38,261 nt of DNA from Patescibacteria group bacterium (GTDB lineage Bacteria > Patescibacteriota > Minisyncoccia > Portnoybacterales > GWB1-42-6), in contig JAHIST010000006.1 of NCBI GenBank assembly GCA_018818145.1, positions 1 through 38,261 on the forward strand. Reading direction: 5' to 3'. Shown piece after piece: positions 9,065 through 17,281 of the stretch. The first letter of the stretch is position 1, and each line of letters begins with the position of its first letter. Under the pieces are notes generated by a model. It was given only the letters and a program-made list of their open reading frames with translations, did no database searches and was not told where the DNA came from. Both the position numbers and the translations under genes were made by a program.

Positions 9065-10525
9065 ATGAAACCGTTTCTCAAAAAATCTTGGCCATTTCTC
9101 GTTTTGGCTATTCTATCTTTTACAATCCATCTCGCCTTTTTGAGTTACCCCAGCCAGGTCGTTTTTGACGAAGTGCATTTTGGCAAGTTTGTGGGCGCGT
9201 ATTTTACCGGCCAGTATTATTTTGACATTCACCCGCCACTGGGAAAATTAATTATTGCCGGCTGGGCGAAATTAAATGGAGTCAATCCCGTCTTTGATTT
9301 TGAAAAAATCGGTGAGCAAATTCCAGCCCAAACACTTTTTGTTTTAAGATTTTTGCCCGCTTTTTTTGGCGGACTTTTTGTTTTGACGGTTTCTTGGCTC
9401 GCTTGGCTGATCAGCCGCTCAAAAAAAGTGGCGCTAATTGCCGGCCTGCTGATTTTGCTGGATAACGCTTTTTTAATCCAGTCGCGTTTTATTCTGGTGG
9501 ATATTTTTATGCTGACTTTTGAAGTGCTGTGTTTTTGTTTTTTCTTTTTGTATCAGCGCCAAAAAAGTTTCGGAGCTAAATGGTTTGGCTATTTAATTTT
9601 AACCGGCGCATTCTTTGGCCTGACAATTTCGGTTAAATGGACCGGGTTGGCGACGATTGGAATCATCGGTGTGGTTTTGCTGGCTAAAATTTTCAGCCGG
9701 AAATTGGCCGATTATCTCAACAGCTCTATTTCTGTCATTCCTGCGAAAGCAGGAATCCAAACCCCTAGACCCCAGATTAAGTCAGGGACGACAAAATGGA
9801 TACAAATTAAAGAAGCATTAACCGGCTTAATAATTTTAATAACCATCGGGCTCGCCATCTACGCCATCCCCTTCTATATCCACCTTAAACTCCTCCCCGA
9901 CTCCGGCCCCGGCGATCCTTTTATGTCACAGGCCTTCCAAAGAGAATTAAAAGGCGGAGGCAACGAGCTGACATTTTTGCAAAAATTCACCGAGCTTAAC
10001 CAAAAAATGTTTTTTTATAACTCTACTCTTAAAAGCAACCATCCTTATTCCAGCCGCTGGTATACTTGGCCGCTTGATTATAAACTGATTTACTACTGGA
10101 ATCAGAATCAACAGGACAACCAAGACGTTTGGGCCGGAAAAATTTATTTTATGGGAAATCCTGTTCTTTGGTGGCTGGCCGGAGGGCTGATAGCGGTTAC
10201 GCTAATACAGCTAACAACCAAAAAAGGCCGCCAGAAAAAACCTATTGTTTATATTTTAGTTCTGGCTTACTTTGCCAATCTTCTGCCTTTTATTTTTGTC
10301 AGCCGCGTGGCATTTCTGTATCATTATCTGGCTTCTGCGCTTTTTGCCATTTTGCTTTTCAGCTTCCTGCTGTCGGATTTTTGGCCCCAAAAAAAACTTT
10401 TTGCCGGAATTTTGTTTTTTATATTTATCAGCTTCATTTTGTTTCTTCCGCTTTCCTACGGCATTCAAGTCCCCGCGTCTTTTGACAGACTTGAATCAAA
10501 ATTAATCAATCCTCTGGTGCGCTAA
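9065..10525 (+). CDS. PMT/GT39-like dolichyl-phosphate-mannose mannosyltransferase; contains in-frame repeat
   Basis: N-terminal VVFDEVHFGKFVGAYFTGQYYFDIHPPLGKL; many TM segments. Confidence 0.85.
   Translation: MKPFLKKSWPFLVLAILSFTIHLAFLSYPSQVVFDEVHFGKFVGAYFTGQYYFDIHPPLGKLIIAGWAKLNGVNPVFDFEKIGEQIPAQTLFVLRFLPAFFGGLFVLTVSWLAWLISRSKKVALIAGLLILLDNAFLIQSRFILVDIFMLTFEVLCFCFFFLYQRQKSFGAKWFGYLILTGAFFGLTISVKWTGLATIGIIGVVLLAKIFSRKLADYLNSSISVIPAKAGIQTPRPQIKSGTTKWIQIKEALTGLIILITIGLAIYAIPFYIHLKLLPDSGPGDPFMSQAFQRELKGGGNELTFLQKFTELNQKMFFYNSTLKSNHPYSSRWYTWPLDYKLIYYWNQNQQDNQDVWAGKIYFMGNPVLWWLAGGLIAVTLIQLTTKKGRQKKPIVYILVLAYFANLLPFIFVSRVAFLYHYLASALFAILLFSFLLSDFWPQKKLFAGILFFIFISFILFLPLSYGIQVPASFDRLESKLINPLVR
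9733..9793. repeat. REP-like element in the PMT-family CDS
   Basis: TGTCATTCCTGCGAAAGCAGGAATCC...GACGACA, encodes VIPAKAGIQ in frame; stem changes compensatory versus copy at 180. Confidence 0.88.
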
Positions 10526-10640
10526 GGCATTGGGGATAACTGAATTTTCTATTTTGTGGTATAATGTATTTAATTAAATTCTAAGGAGGGCCGGACTGGC
10601 TAACTATTTATTTAGTCTGCGCCGCGACTTCGTATAATAT

Positions 10641-11093
10641 ATGAAAAAAATAAATACGCAAAGAATTCTGCTAACTACTTTAGTAGCCGTAGCTTTTTTT
10701 GGTTTTCTTTTGTGGTCAATCCAACAATCTCTATCCGAAGAAGAATCGCTTTACATAGGTCCAACTATTTCCTATGTTAATCCTTTGGCCAACAGCTCAA
10801 TTACTATTATTGCTCCCACTCTTAACGACCGGATTAAAAGCCCGCTGGCCCTTTCCGGCCGGGCTGATTTGGCGGGGAATAAATTAAAAACAAGAATAAA
10901 AGACGTCAAGGGTCTTATTCTGGCAGAAAGCTTCATTCAAACAAAAGACGCTAAAAAAATGTCTGATTTCTCTCTCGTCTTAAAATATAAAAAACCTTCT
11001 GCTGGCACCGGAATAGTTGAAGTATTTTTAATATCGGCAAAAGACGGAAAAGAAATCAAAAAAATATCTGTTCCCGTAAACTTCACAGACTAA
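10641..11093 (+). CDS. Membrane-anchored protein with Gmad2-like Ig-like domain
   Basis: N-terminal TM anchor then ITIIAPTLNDRIKSPLALSGRA...VEVFLISAKDGKEIKKISVPVNF. Confidence 0.6.
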   Translation: MKKINTQRILLTTLVAVAFFGFLLWSIQQSLSEEESLYIGPTISYVNPLANSSITIIAPTLNDRIKSPLALSGRADLAGNKLKTRIKDVKGLILAESFIQTKDAKKMSDFSLVLKYKKPSAGTGIVEVFLISAKDGKEIKKISVPVNFTD

Positions 11094-11116
11094 TCTCATT
11101 ATTTTTCTTATTATTG

Positions 11117-11144
11117 AAAAGACTCTTGAAACGGGGTCTTTTTT
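11117..11144 (+). terminator. Rho-independent terminator
   Basis: AAAAGACTC...GGGTCTTTTTT. Confidence 0.7.
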
Positions 11145-11156
11145 GTATTAAAGTAA

Positions 11157-12488
11157 ATGGCAAGCATGAAATACTTTATTATTACTTACGGCTGTCAAAT
11201 GAACGTTGCTGACAGCGAAAAAATTGCATCGGCCCTAGAAAAGACCGGCCAGCAACCCGCCAATAACGTCAAAGAGGCTGATTTATTAGTGATCAATGCT
11301 TGCTCTGTGCGCCAGGCGGCAATTGATCGGGTCTATGGCCAAATAAATAATTTCCCCGACAAAAAAATCATCGTTGCCGGTTGTTTGCTTGATTTTGACA
11401 AAAAAAGGCTCGCTCAAAACAAAAATATTTCTTTTTGGAACCCGGATGAATATTTTAAACTGCCGCCCGCCCGCCTCGCAAGCGAGAGCGTTGCGGGCGG
11501 GCCGCCTCGGACGAACAAAAACACGGCTAATATCCCGATTATGACCGGCTGCAATAATTTTTGCTCTTACTGCGTTGTCCCCTACACTCGCGGCCGGGAA
11601 AAATCCCGACCGGCATCAAGAATTATTAAAGAAGTAAAATCACTGATTAAAAAAGGTTATAAAGAAGTTATTCTGCTGGGACAAAACGTCAATTCTTATA
11701 AAGACAAAAAAAATAATTTTCTTCAGTTATTACAAAAAATTAATAATTTACCCGGCGATTTTTGGCTGAGTTTTCTTACTTCTCATCCAAAAGATATGTC
11801 TGATAAACTAATCGAGACTATGGCGCGCTGTGAAAAAATAGCGCCCTATATTCATTTACCGGTTCAAAGCGGCGACAACGAAATATTGAAAAAGATGAAT
11901 AGACATTATACCGTGACACATTACAAAAATCTGATTAAAAAACTGCGTGCTGCTTTTAAAAAACACCGGGTAAATTTTCCGCCGCTGGCTATTTCTACCG
12001 ACATTATTGTCGGCTTCCCCGGCGAAACTAAAAAACAATTTCAACATACCGCCAATCTCGCCAGAGAAATTAAATTTGATATGATTTATTTTGCTCAATA
12101 CTCACCGCGCCCCGGCACCGCGGCCGCCCGACTGCCAGACGACGTACCGCAGCAAGAAAAAAAGCGGCGCACCCGGATTTTAAATAATATCTTAAAAAAA
12201 ACGGCCTTGCAAAATAATAAAAAATATATCGGCAAGACTGTTGATGTGCTGATAAATAAAATTAAAAAAGACTGCGCCATCGGCAAAACCGCTACTTTAA
12301 AAACAGTAAAAATTGACGCAAATCCCCATTCCGAACTTACTTATCTGCCAAAACTTCAGAAACGGACAGTTTCGGACTCTCTTGCTTCCGTTAAAATTAT
12401 CGGCGCTACGGCTTGGGGATTAAGGGGAAAACTAAAAGCCGACACTGATAAAATCAGTAATCGGCTCTATAAAAAGTCAAACATATAA
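11157..12488 (+). CDS. miaB: tRNA-2-methylthio-N6-dimethylallyladenosine synthase family (radical SAM)
   Basis: YGCQMNVADSE; GCNNFCSYCVVPYTRGREKSR; LTSHP; LPVQSGD. Confidence 0.93.
   Translation: MASMKYFIITYGCQMNVADSEKIASALEKTGQQPANNVKEADLLVINACSVRQAAIDRVYGQINNFPDKKIIVAGCLLDFDKKRLAQNKNISFWNPDEYFKLPPARLASESVAGGPPRTNKNTANIPIMTGCNNFCSYCVVPYTRGREKSRPASRIIKEVKSLIKKGYKEVILLGQNVNSYKDKKNNFLQLLQKINNLPGDFWLSFLTSHPKDMSDKLIETMARCEKIAPYIHLPVQSGDNEILKKMNRHYTVTHYKNLIKKLRAAFKKHRVNFPPLAISTDIIVGFPGETKKQFQHTANLAREIKFDMIYFAQYSPRPGTAAARLPDDVPQQEKKRRTRILNNILKKTALQNNKKYIGKTVDVLINKIKKDCAIGKTATLKTVKIDANPHSELTYLPKLQKRTVSDSLASVKIIGATAWGLRGKLKADTDKISNRLYKKSNI
11465..11502. repeat. In-frame GC-rich nested palindrome in miaB
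   Basis: GCCCGCCCGC-ctcgcaagcgag...-GCGGGCGGGC; encodes ARLASESVAGG. Confidence 0.85.
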
Positions 12489-12925
12489 CAAAACCAAAAC
12501 GTAATTCTTAGGGCATTGAAAAAAAGAACAACGAGAAGAGTATATTTCAAGCCAAAGGCTTGACCGCTGACCAATCCTGCTTCCTTTAACGAAGGAGCGA
12601 AAGGGATCGAAACAAGAAAAATCAAGCCGATATAGCCAAATTTTTTAACTATGCCGGAGGTGGCTGTGCGAAACTTTTCAAAAGATTTATCAAGCTCTTT
12701 TCTAAAGATCCGCGAAAGAAAGGGTAATAAAATCTTTGAAACAAAAGGGAATAGACCTTTTCCATTCCCTAAATAAAGCAGTATTACTCCAAAAGAGCTA
12801 ACTGCTACAGCCAATAAGATAACCTGGAAATCCGGATATCCTGCTTCCTTAAAAGTAGAAAAAGAACTATCGGTGTTTAAAAAAGCGTGTATCAGACCAT
12901 ACAACAACCATTCTGTTTTTTCCAA
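12467..12925 (-). CDS. Membrane protein, likely TTG start
   Basis: SD AAGGAGG then TTGGAAAAAACAGAATGG; multiple TM segments; tail overlaps miaB by 22 nt. Confidence 0.65.
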   Translation of the reverse strand: MEKTEWLLYGLIHAFLNTDSSFSTFKEAGYPDFQVILLAVAVSSFGVILLYLGNGKGLFPFVSKILLPFLSRIFRKELDKSFEKFRTATSGIVKKFGYIGLIFLVSIPFAPSLKEAGLVSGQAFGLKYTLLVVLFFNALRITFWFCYMFDFL

Positions 12926-13004
12926 TTGATATCCTCCTTTTTTTATCTTAATAAAAATTGCCAAAGAACTGGCTACTATATATTTTATCTCTTTATACAA
13001 TAAA

Positions 13005-14045
13005 ATGCAAAAAAAATATCCCCAGAGACTTCATCCTGATCGACGGAAAAAAATTATCGTCGTCCTCGGCCCAACCGCATCCGGCAAAACGGACTTGGCG
13101 GTTGGCTTGGCGCGCCAATTTAACGGCGAGATTATTTCGGCTGATTCGCGCCAGGCTTATCGCGGGATGAATATTGGAACAGGTAAAATTACAAAAAAAG
13201 AAATGGCAGGCATTCCCCACTATCTTTTGGATATTGCCTCGCCAAAACGTCGATTCACCGTCGCACAATACCAAAAATTAGCGCAATCAGCTATTAAAAA
13301 AATTCTAGCCAAAGGCAAAATTCCAATTATCTGCGGCGGGACGGGTTTTTACATTCAAGCAATCACGGAAAATTTACAAATTCCCGAAGTCAAGCCAGAT
13401 TTGAAACTGCGCGCGAAATTAGAAAAAATAGCCACAAAAGAACTCTACAAAAAACTACAAAAGTTAGATCCAAAACGTGCCAAAGAAATAGACCCATTTA
13501 ATCGACGCCGATTGATTCGGGCACTTGAAATAGTTTTAAAAACCGGCAAGCCAGTGCCCGCACTTGTCATTCCCGCCCGCTTCGCCGTAGCTTTAGCGAG
13601 GCGAGCGAAAGCGGGAATCCAGAATTCAGAACCTAGATTCCGGGTCCCACCGCCGCTAAAGCTTTGGCGGGCAGGCAAGCCCGGAATGACAAAAGAATAT
13701 AATATTTTATTTTTGGGCGTTAAAAAATCGCCTGCAGAACTAAAAAAACTTATTCACAAACGCCTACTCAAGCGTCTTAAACAAAGAATGATAAAAGAGG
13801 TGCAAAACTTACGGGCATCCGGTCTCTCGTGGAAACGGCTGGACAGCTTCGGCCTTGAATACCGCTGGGTTGCTCGGTTTTTACAAAAAAGAGTCGGCTA
13901 CGAAGAAATGATATCGCAGCTGCAAAAAGATATTGAACATTTTGCCAAGCGGCAGATGACTTGGTTTAAAAGAGATAAACGAATCTTTTGGATAAATAAT
14001 AAGCGGCGAGCTTATGTTCTGGCAAAAAATTTTCTGCAACATTAA
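13005..14045 (+). CDS. miaA: tRNA dimethylallyltransferase with in-frame repeat insertion
   Basis: VVLGPTASGKTDLAVGLA; ISADSRQAYRGMNIGTGK; GGTGFYIQAI. Confidence 0.95.
   Translation: MQKKYPQRLHPDRRKKIIVVLGPTASGKTDLAVGLARQFNGEIISADSRQAYRGMNIGTGKITKKEMAGIPHYLLDIASPKRRFTVAQYQKLAQSAIKKILAKGKIPIICGGTGFYIQAITENLQIPEVKPDLKLRAKLEKIATKELYKKLQKLDPKRAKEIDPFNRRRLIRALEIVLKTGKPVPALVIPARFAVALARRAKAGIQNSEPRFRVPPPLKLWRAGKPGMTKEYNILFLGVKKSPAELKKLIHKRLLKRLKQRMIKEVQNLRASGLSWKRLDSFGLEYRWVARFLQKRVGYEEMISQLQKDIEHFAKRQMTWFKRDKRIFWINNKRRAYVLAKNFLQH
13565..13691. repeat. Composite REP-like element within miaA with nested hairpins in both arms
   Basis: TGTCATTCCCGCC|CGCTTCGCCGTAGCTTTAGCGAGGCG|AGCGAAAGCGGGAATCCAG ... 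GCCGCTAAAGCTTTGGCGGG...CCGGAATGACA. Confidence 0.85.
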
Positions 14046-14066
14046 AAGCGCCCAAAAGGCGCTTTT
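14044..14066. terminator. Terminator between miaA and gatB
   Basis: AAAAGCGCCcaaaaGGCGCTTTT. Confidence 0.75.
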
Positions 14067-14085
14067 AAAACGGGCTGAATAACAG

Positions 14086-15696
14086 CTATTTTAATAACTC
14101 CGTTAAAATATCCCGGGCAAGATTGGGATTTGCCCTTCCCCTGCTTTCTTTCATCACCTGCCCGACCAAAAACTGCAAGGCGTTAGTATGGCCTTTTTTA
14201 TAATCAACAACGGTTTTTTGGTTATTCTCTATAACTTTCTGCGCGATTGAACGCAGAGCTCCTTCGTCGCTCACCTGCCCTAAATCTTTTTCTTCAATGA
14301 TATGCGTTGGGTCGGCGCCGGTTTTAAACATTTCCGCCAAAACAGCTTGCGCGCCGGAAGAAGAAACTTTTCCCTGATGAATTAAAATGATAAATTCCGC
14401 AAAATTCTCCGCCGTGATTTTGTCTTTTATTTGATAATTAGTCAGCTGCAAAATTGCCGCGATACGCGGAATTTCGGTTATTAAATAATTTACCGCTAAT
14501 TTACAAAGTTTAACAATTTCTTCTTTAACTAGGCCGGCCACATTCTCTGTTTTATTAAACTCCGAACAAACATTCTCAAAATAATCTGTAATATTTTTGC
14601 TCTGAATCAAAACCTCAATGTCGGATTGCGACAGGACATATTCTTCAGCCAACCGAACCTTTTTGGCTCTGGGCAACTCCGGCATCCCGGCTAAAAGTTT
14701 ATCGGCCAACTTATCAAGGCCGACCAGCGGCGGCAAATCCGGTTCTGGAAAATAACGATAATCGTGCGCCTCTTCTTTGGTGCGCTGACTGACTGTCTTG
14801 CCGGCCGCGTCGTCCCAACCGCGCGTCTCCTGAATAATTTTACCGCCCGCCTCAAGCTCTTCGGCTTGGCGTTTTATTTCATAATTAATTGATTTTTCTA
14901 CCGCCCGAAAAGAATTTAGATTTTTTATTTCAACTTTTGTCCCCAAAACCGCTGATTCTCGCTGATCTTCTGCCTGATTATCGCGGATCCCCTCTTTATA
15001 TATTGATCCGCGTCTATCTGCGGTATTTATATCCGCGCCTATCTGCGGTATTTCGCGAAGCGAAATATTAACTTCGCAACGCATCTGGCCCTTTTCCATA
15101 TCAGCGTCAGAAACGCCCAAATATCGTAAAATCAATTGTAGTTCCTGGCAAAATTTCCTGGCCTGACTTCCTGATTTAATATCCGGTTCAGTCACCAATT
15201 CCATCAGCGGAACGCCTGCCCGATTTAAATCAACCAGAGAATAGTCCGCGCCTTTTGGATTGACCCCGTTAGAAAAATCCGATTTTCTAACGGGATGGAC
15301 GAGCTTGCCCGTATCTTCTTCCAGATGCACGCGCGTAATTTGGATGCGACCGGTGCTCTCCCCGTCTATTATGTCTAAATGCCCGCCCAGAACCAGCGGC
15401 TTGTCATATTGGCTAATCTGATACCCTTTTGGCAAGTCGGGATAAAAATAGTTTTTTCGGTCAAATTTGGAAAATTCGGCAATTTTAGCGTTGAGCGCCA
15501 AGCCGGTTTTTAAAACCATATGCACCGCCTCTTCATTTATAACGGGCAAAACCCCCGGCTGGCCCGTGCAGACCGGGCAAATATTAACGTTAGGCTCTTT
15601 TTCCAAACCAAGGCCATTAGGCGTATCGCAAAACATCTTGCTTTTGGTTTTCAGCTCAACGTGAATTTCCAGACCGATTGTCGGTTCATATTTCAT
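14086..15696 (-). CDS. gatB: Asp-tRNA(Asn)/Glu-tRNA(Gln) amidotransferase subunit B
   Basis: IGLEIHVELKTKSKMFC; CPVCTGQPGVLPV; YSLVDLNRAGVPLMELVTEPD; VEIKNLNSF. Confidence 0.96.
   Translation of the reverse strand: MKYEPTIGLEIHVELKTKSKMFCDTPNGLGLEKEPNVNICPVCTGQPGVLPVINEEAVHMVLKTGLALNAKIAEFSKFDRKNYFYPDLPKGYQISQYDKPLVLGGHLDIIDGESTGRIQITRVHLEEDTGKLVHPVRKSDFSNGVNPKGADYSLVDLNRAGVPLMELVTEPDIKSGSQARKFCQELQLILRYLGVSDADMEKGQMRCEVNISLREIPQIGADINTADRRGSIYKEGIRDNQAEDQRESAVLGTKVEIKNLNSFRAVEKSINYEIKRQAEELEAGGKIIQETRGWDDAAGKTVSQRTKEEAHDYRYFPEPDLPPLVGLDKLADKLLAGMPELPRAKKVRLAEEYVLSQSDIEVLIQSKNITDYFENVCSEFNKTENVAGLVKEEIVKLCKLAVNYLITEIPRIAAILQLTNYQIKDKITAENFAEFIILIHQGKVSSSGAQAVLAEMFKTGADPTHIIEEKDLGQVSDEGALRSIAQKVIENNQKTVVDYKKGHTNALQFLVGQVMKESRGRANPNLARDILTELLK
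14953..15064. repeat. In-frame repeat tract in gatB
   Basis: RC contains tandem AAATACCGCAGATAGGCGCGGATAT/AAATACCGCAGATAGACGCGGATC; encodes EIPQIGADINTADRRGSIYKEGIRDNQAEDQRESAV. Confidence 0.8.
15261..15296. repeat. In-frame palindrome in gatB
   Basis: CCCGTTAGAAAAATCCGATTTTCTAACGGG; encodes PVRKSDFSNGV. Confidence 0.85.
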
Positions 15697-15776
15697 GCTA
15701 GCAATAATAGTATTAATAACCCTGCGTAATTCTATAATAACACATAAATATTTACAATTGTAGTTTAATTTTTCTA

Positions 15777-15936
15777 TTCCGCGCTTGCCAAAAATTTTGT
15801 TAGAAATTAGAGCTAAGCCGAAGGATAAAAATTGCGTGTTGTGGTGGGGCCCCAGCCTCTGGGCTGGGGCGTTGTGGATAGTAATTTTTATCGTGAGGCG
15901 AGGCCTAATTTATCAAAATTTTATGGCTGCGCGGAA
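15777..15936. repeat. Long imperfect inverted-repeat element, copy 1 (downstream of folD)
   Basis: TTCCGCGC..CAAAAATTTTGTTAGAAATTAG...GTGTTGTGG...TTTATCAAAATTTTATGGCTGCGCGGAA. Confidence 0.8.
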
Positions 15937-16058
15937 ACTCTTTTGCTACTTTTCTGGTTACAGAAAAGTAGAAGAAAAATTTAATAAGACCGGTAAAAAC
16001 CGGCCTTTGCGGTCCTCCGCCCGAAGGCAGAGAGCGCCAACAATATTATAGCAATGCT

Positions 16059-16922
16059 TTATTTTTTAACAATACCTTTCGCGGCCAAAAAAACATTACG
16101 CAGAAGCAACGCCACCGTCAAGGGCCCGATGCCGCCGGGTACCGGCGTCAAAAAAGCGGCCTTGCTTTTCACGTCTTTGCGATTGACGTCTCCAACCACT
16201 TTGCCATCATGATAGCGAGTGACGCCCCCATCAATTAAAATTACACCGGATTTTATCATTTCTCCTTTAATTAAGTTAGGACAACCGCAGACAGTAATTA
16301 AAATGTCAGCCGCCTGTATCTCTTTCTCTATCCCCAAAACGATACAAGTATTTCTTACTTGATATTTAAGGGGCGCACCTTCTTTCTCTAGAACCAATTT
16401 TAAAATAGAACCGAAAATTTCAGAATTAACCAGGGCCAGAATATTTTTATTTTTTAAACTGGCAAGGTTCTTTTTAACCGCGTCGGCTATAGCCGTTAAA
16501 ATTGCCAAAGGCAAAACCGGTAAAAAATGCGGTGTCTCCCCTTTTTCCAGCAACCGCCTGTTTTCTTTATGAAACCCATCAACGTCTTTTTGCGGACTTA
16601 TTATTTCCAGAATTCGCTCGGTATTAAAAACTGCCGGCAGCGGCAATTGAACAATTATCCCATGAACCTTTTCATCTTCGTTTAATTTCTCTATTCTATC
16701 AATAATTTCCTCTTCCTTCGCTTGGTCGCCAAAATAAAATTCCTTGATTTCAACGCCGATTTTTACGGCCGCTTCTTTTTTTAATTTAACATAAAGCTTG
16801 GAGGCTTCATTTTCACCGACCAAAACCACGGCCAGCGCCGGCCGAATTTTATCTTTTTTAATATCCGCCGCTAAATCTTTCAAAATCTTCCGCGCGGCTT
16901 TTTTGCCATCAAATAGTTTCAT
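16059..16922 (-). CDS. folD: Bifunctional methylene-THF dehydrogenase/cyclohydrolase
   Basis: Start MKLFDGKKAARKIL; SKLYVKLKKEAAVKIGV; HGIIVQLPLP; DVDGFH; TPVPGGIGPLTVALLL. The 39 codons upstream in the longer ORF are mostly repeat-derived. Confidence 0.92.
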   Translation of the reverse strand: MKLFDGKKAARKILKDLAADIKKDKIRPALAVVLVGENEASKLYVKLKKEAAVKIGVEIKEFYFGDQAKEEEIIDRIEKLNEDEKVHGIIVQLPLPAVFNTERILEIISPQKDVDGFHKENRRLLEKGETPHFLPVLPLAILTAIADAVKKNLASLKNKNILALVNSEIFGSILKLVLEKEGAPLKYQVRNTCIVLGIEKEIQAADILITVCGCPNLIKGEMIKSGVILIDGGVTRYHDGKVVGDVNRKDVKSKAAFLTPVPGGIGPLTVALLLRNVFLAAKGIVKK

Positions 16923-16949
16923 AAAAAACAATGTGAAAAATTCATTTTC

Positions 16950-17100
16950 TCCGCGCTTGGCGAAAAATTTGTTATAAAATCGCGGTGAGCCGAGCGTTAA
17001 AAATTTGCGTGTTGTGGCTGCATATTTTGCCGCAGGCAAAATGGCATAGCAAATTTAGCGAGGCGAGCCCGATTTTATCAAATTTTTGCGCCCTGCGCGG
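16950..17100. repeat. Long imperfect inverted-repeat element, copy 2 (upstream of folD)
   Basis: CCGCGCTTGGCGAAAAATTTGTTATAAAATCGCGGTGAGCCGAGCG...GCGTGTTGTGG...GATTTTATCAAATTTTTGCGCCCTGCGCGG. Confidence 0.8.
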
Positions 17101-17281
17101 CGGTTTTTTCCCTGCCCGCCGATAACCAAAGCTTGATTACTTATATTTATATTTAACGCAAACTTTAAGTTTATATCCATTATATATCAGCTAATCATTA
17201 TCGAGCTTTGGCAGGCGCGGCGCCGCTTTGGAGTTTACCCCGATGAAAATCGGGGCCGCCAAAAAAGCGGCAAAAGATTTT

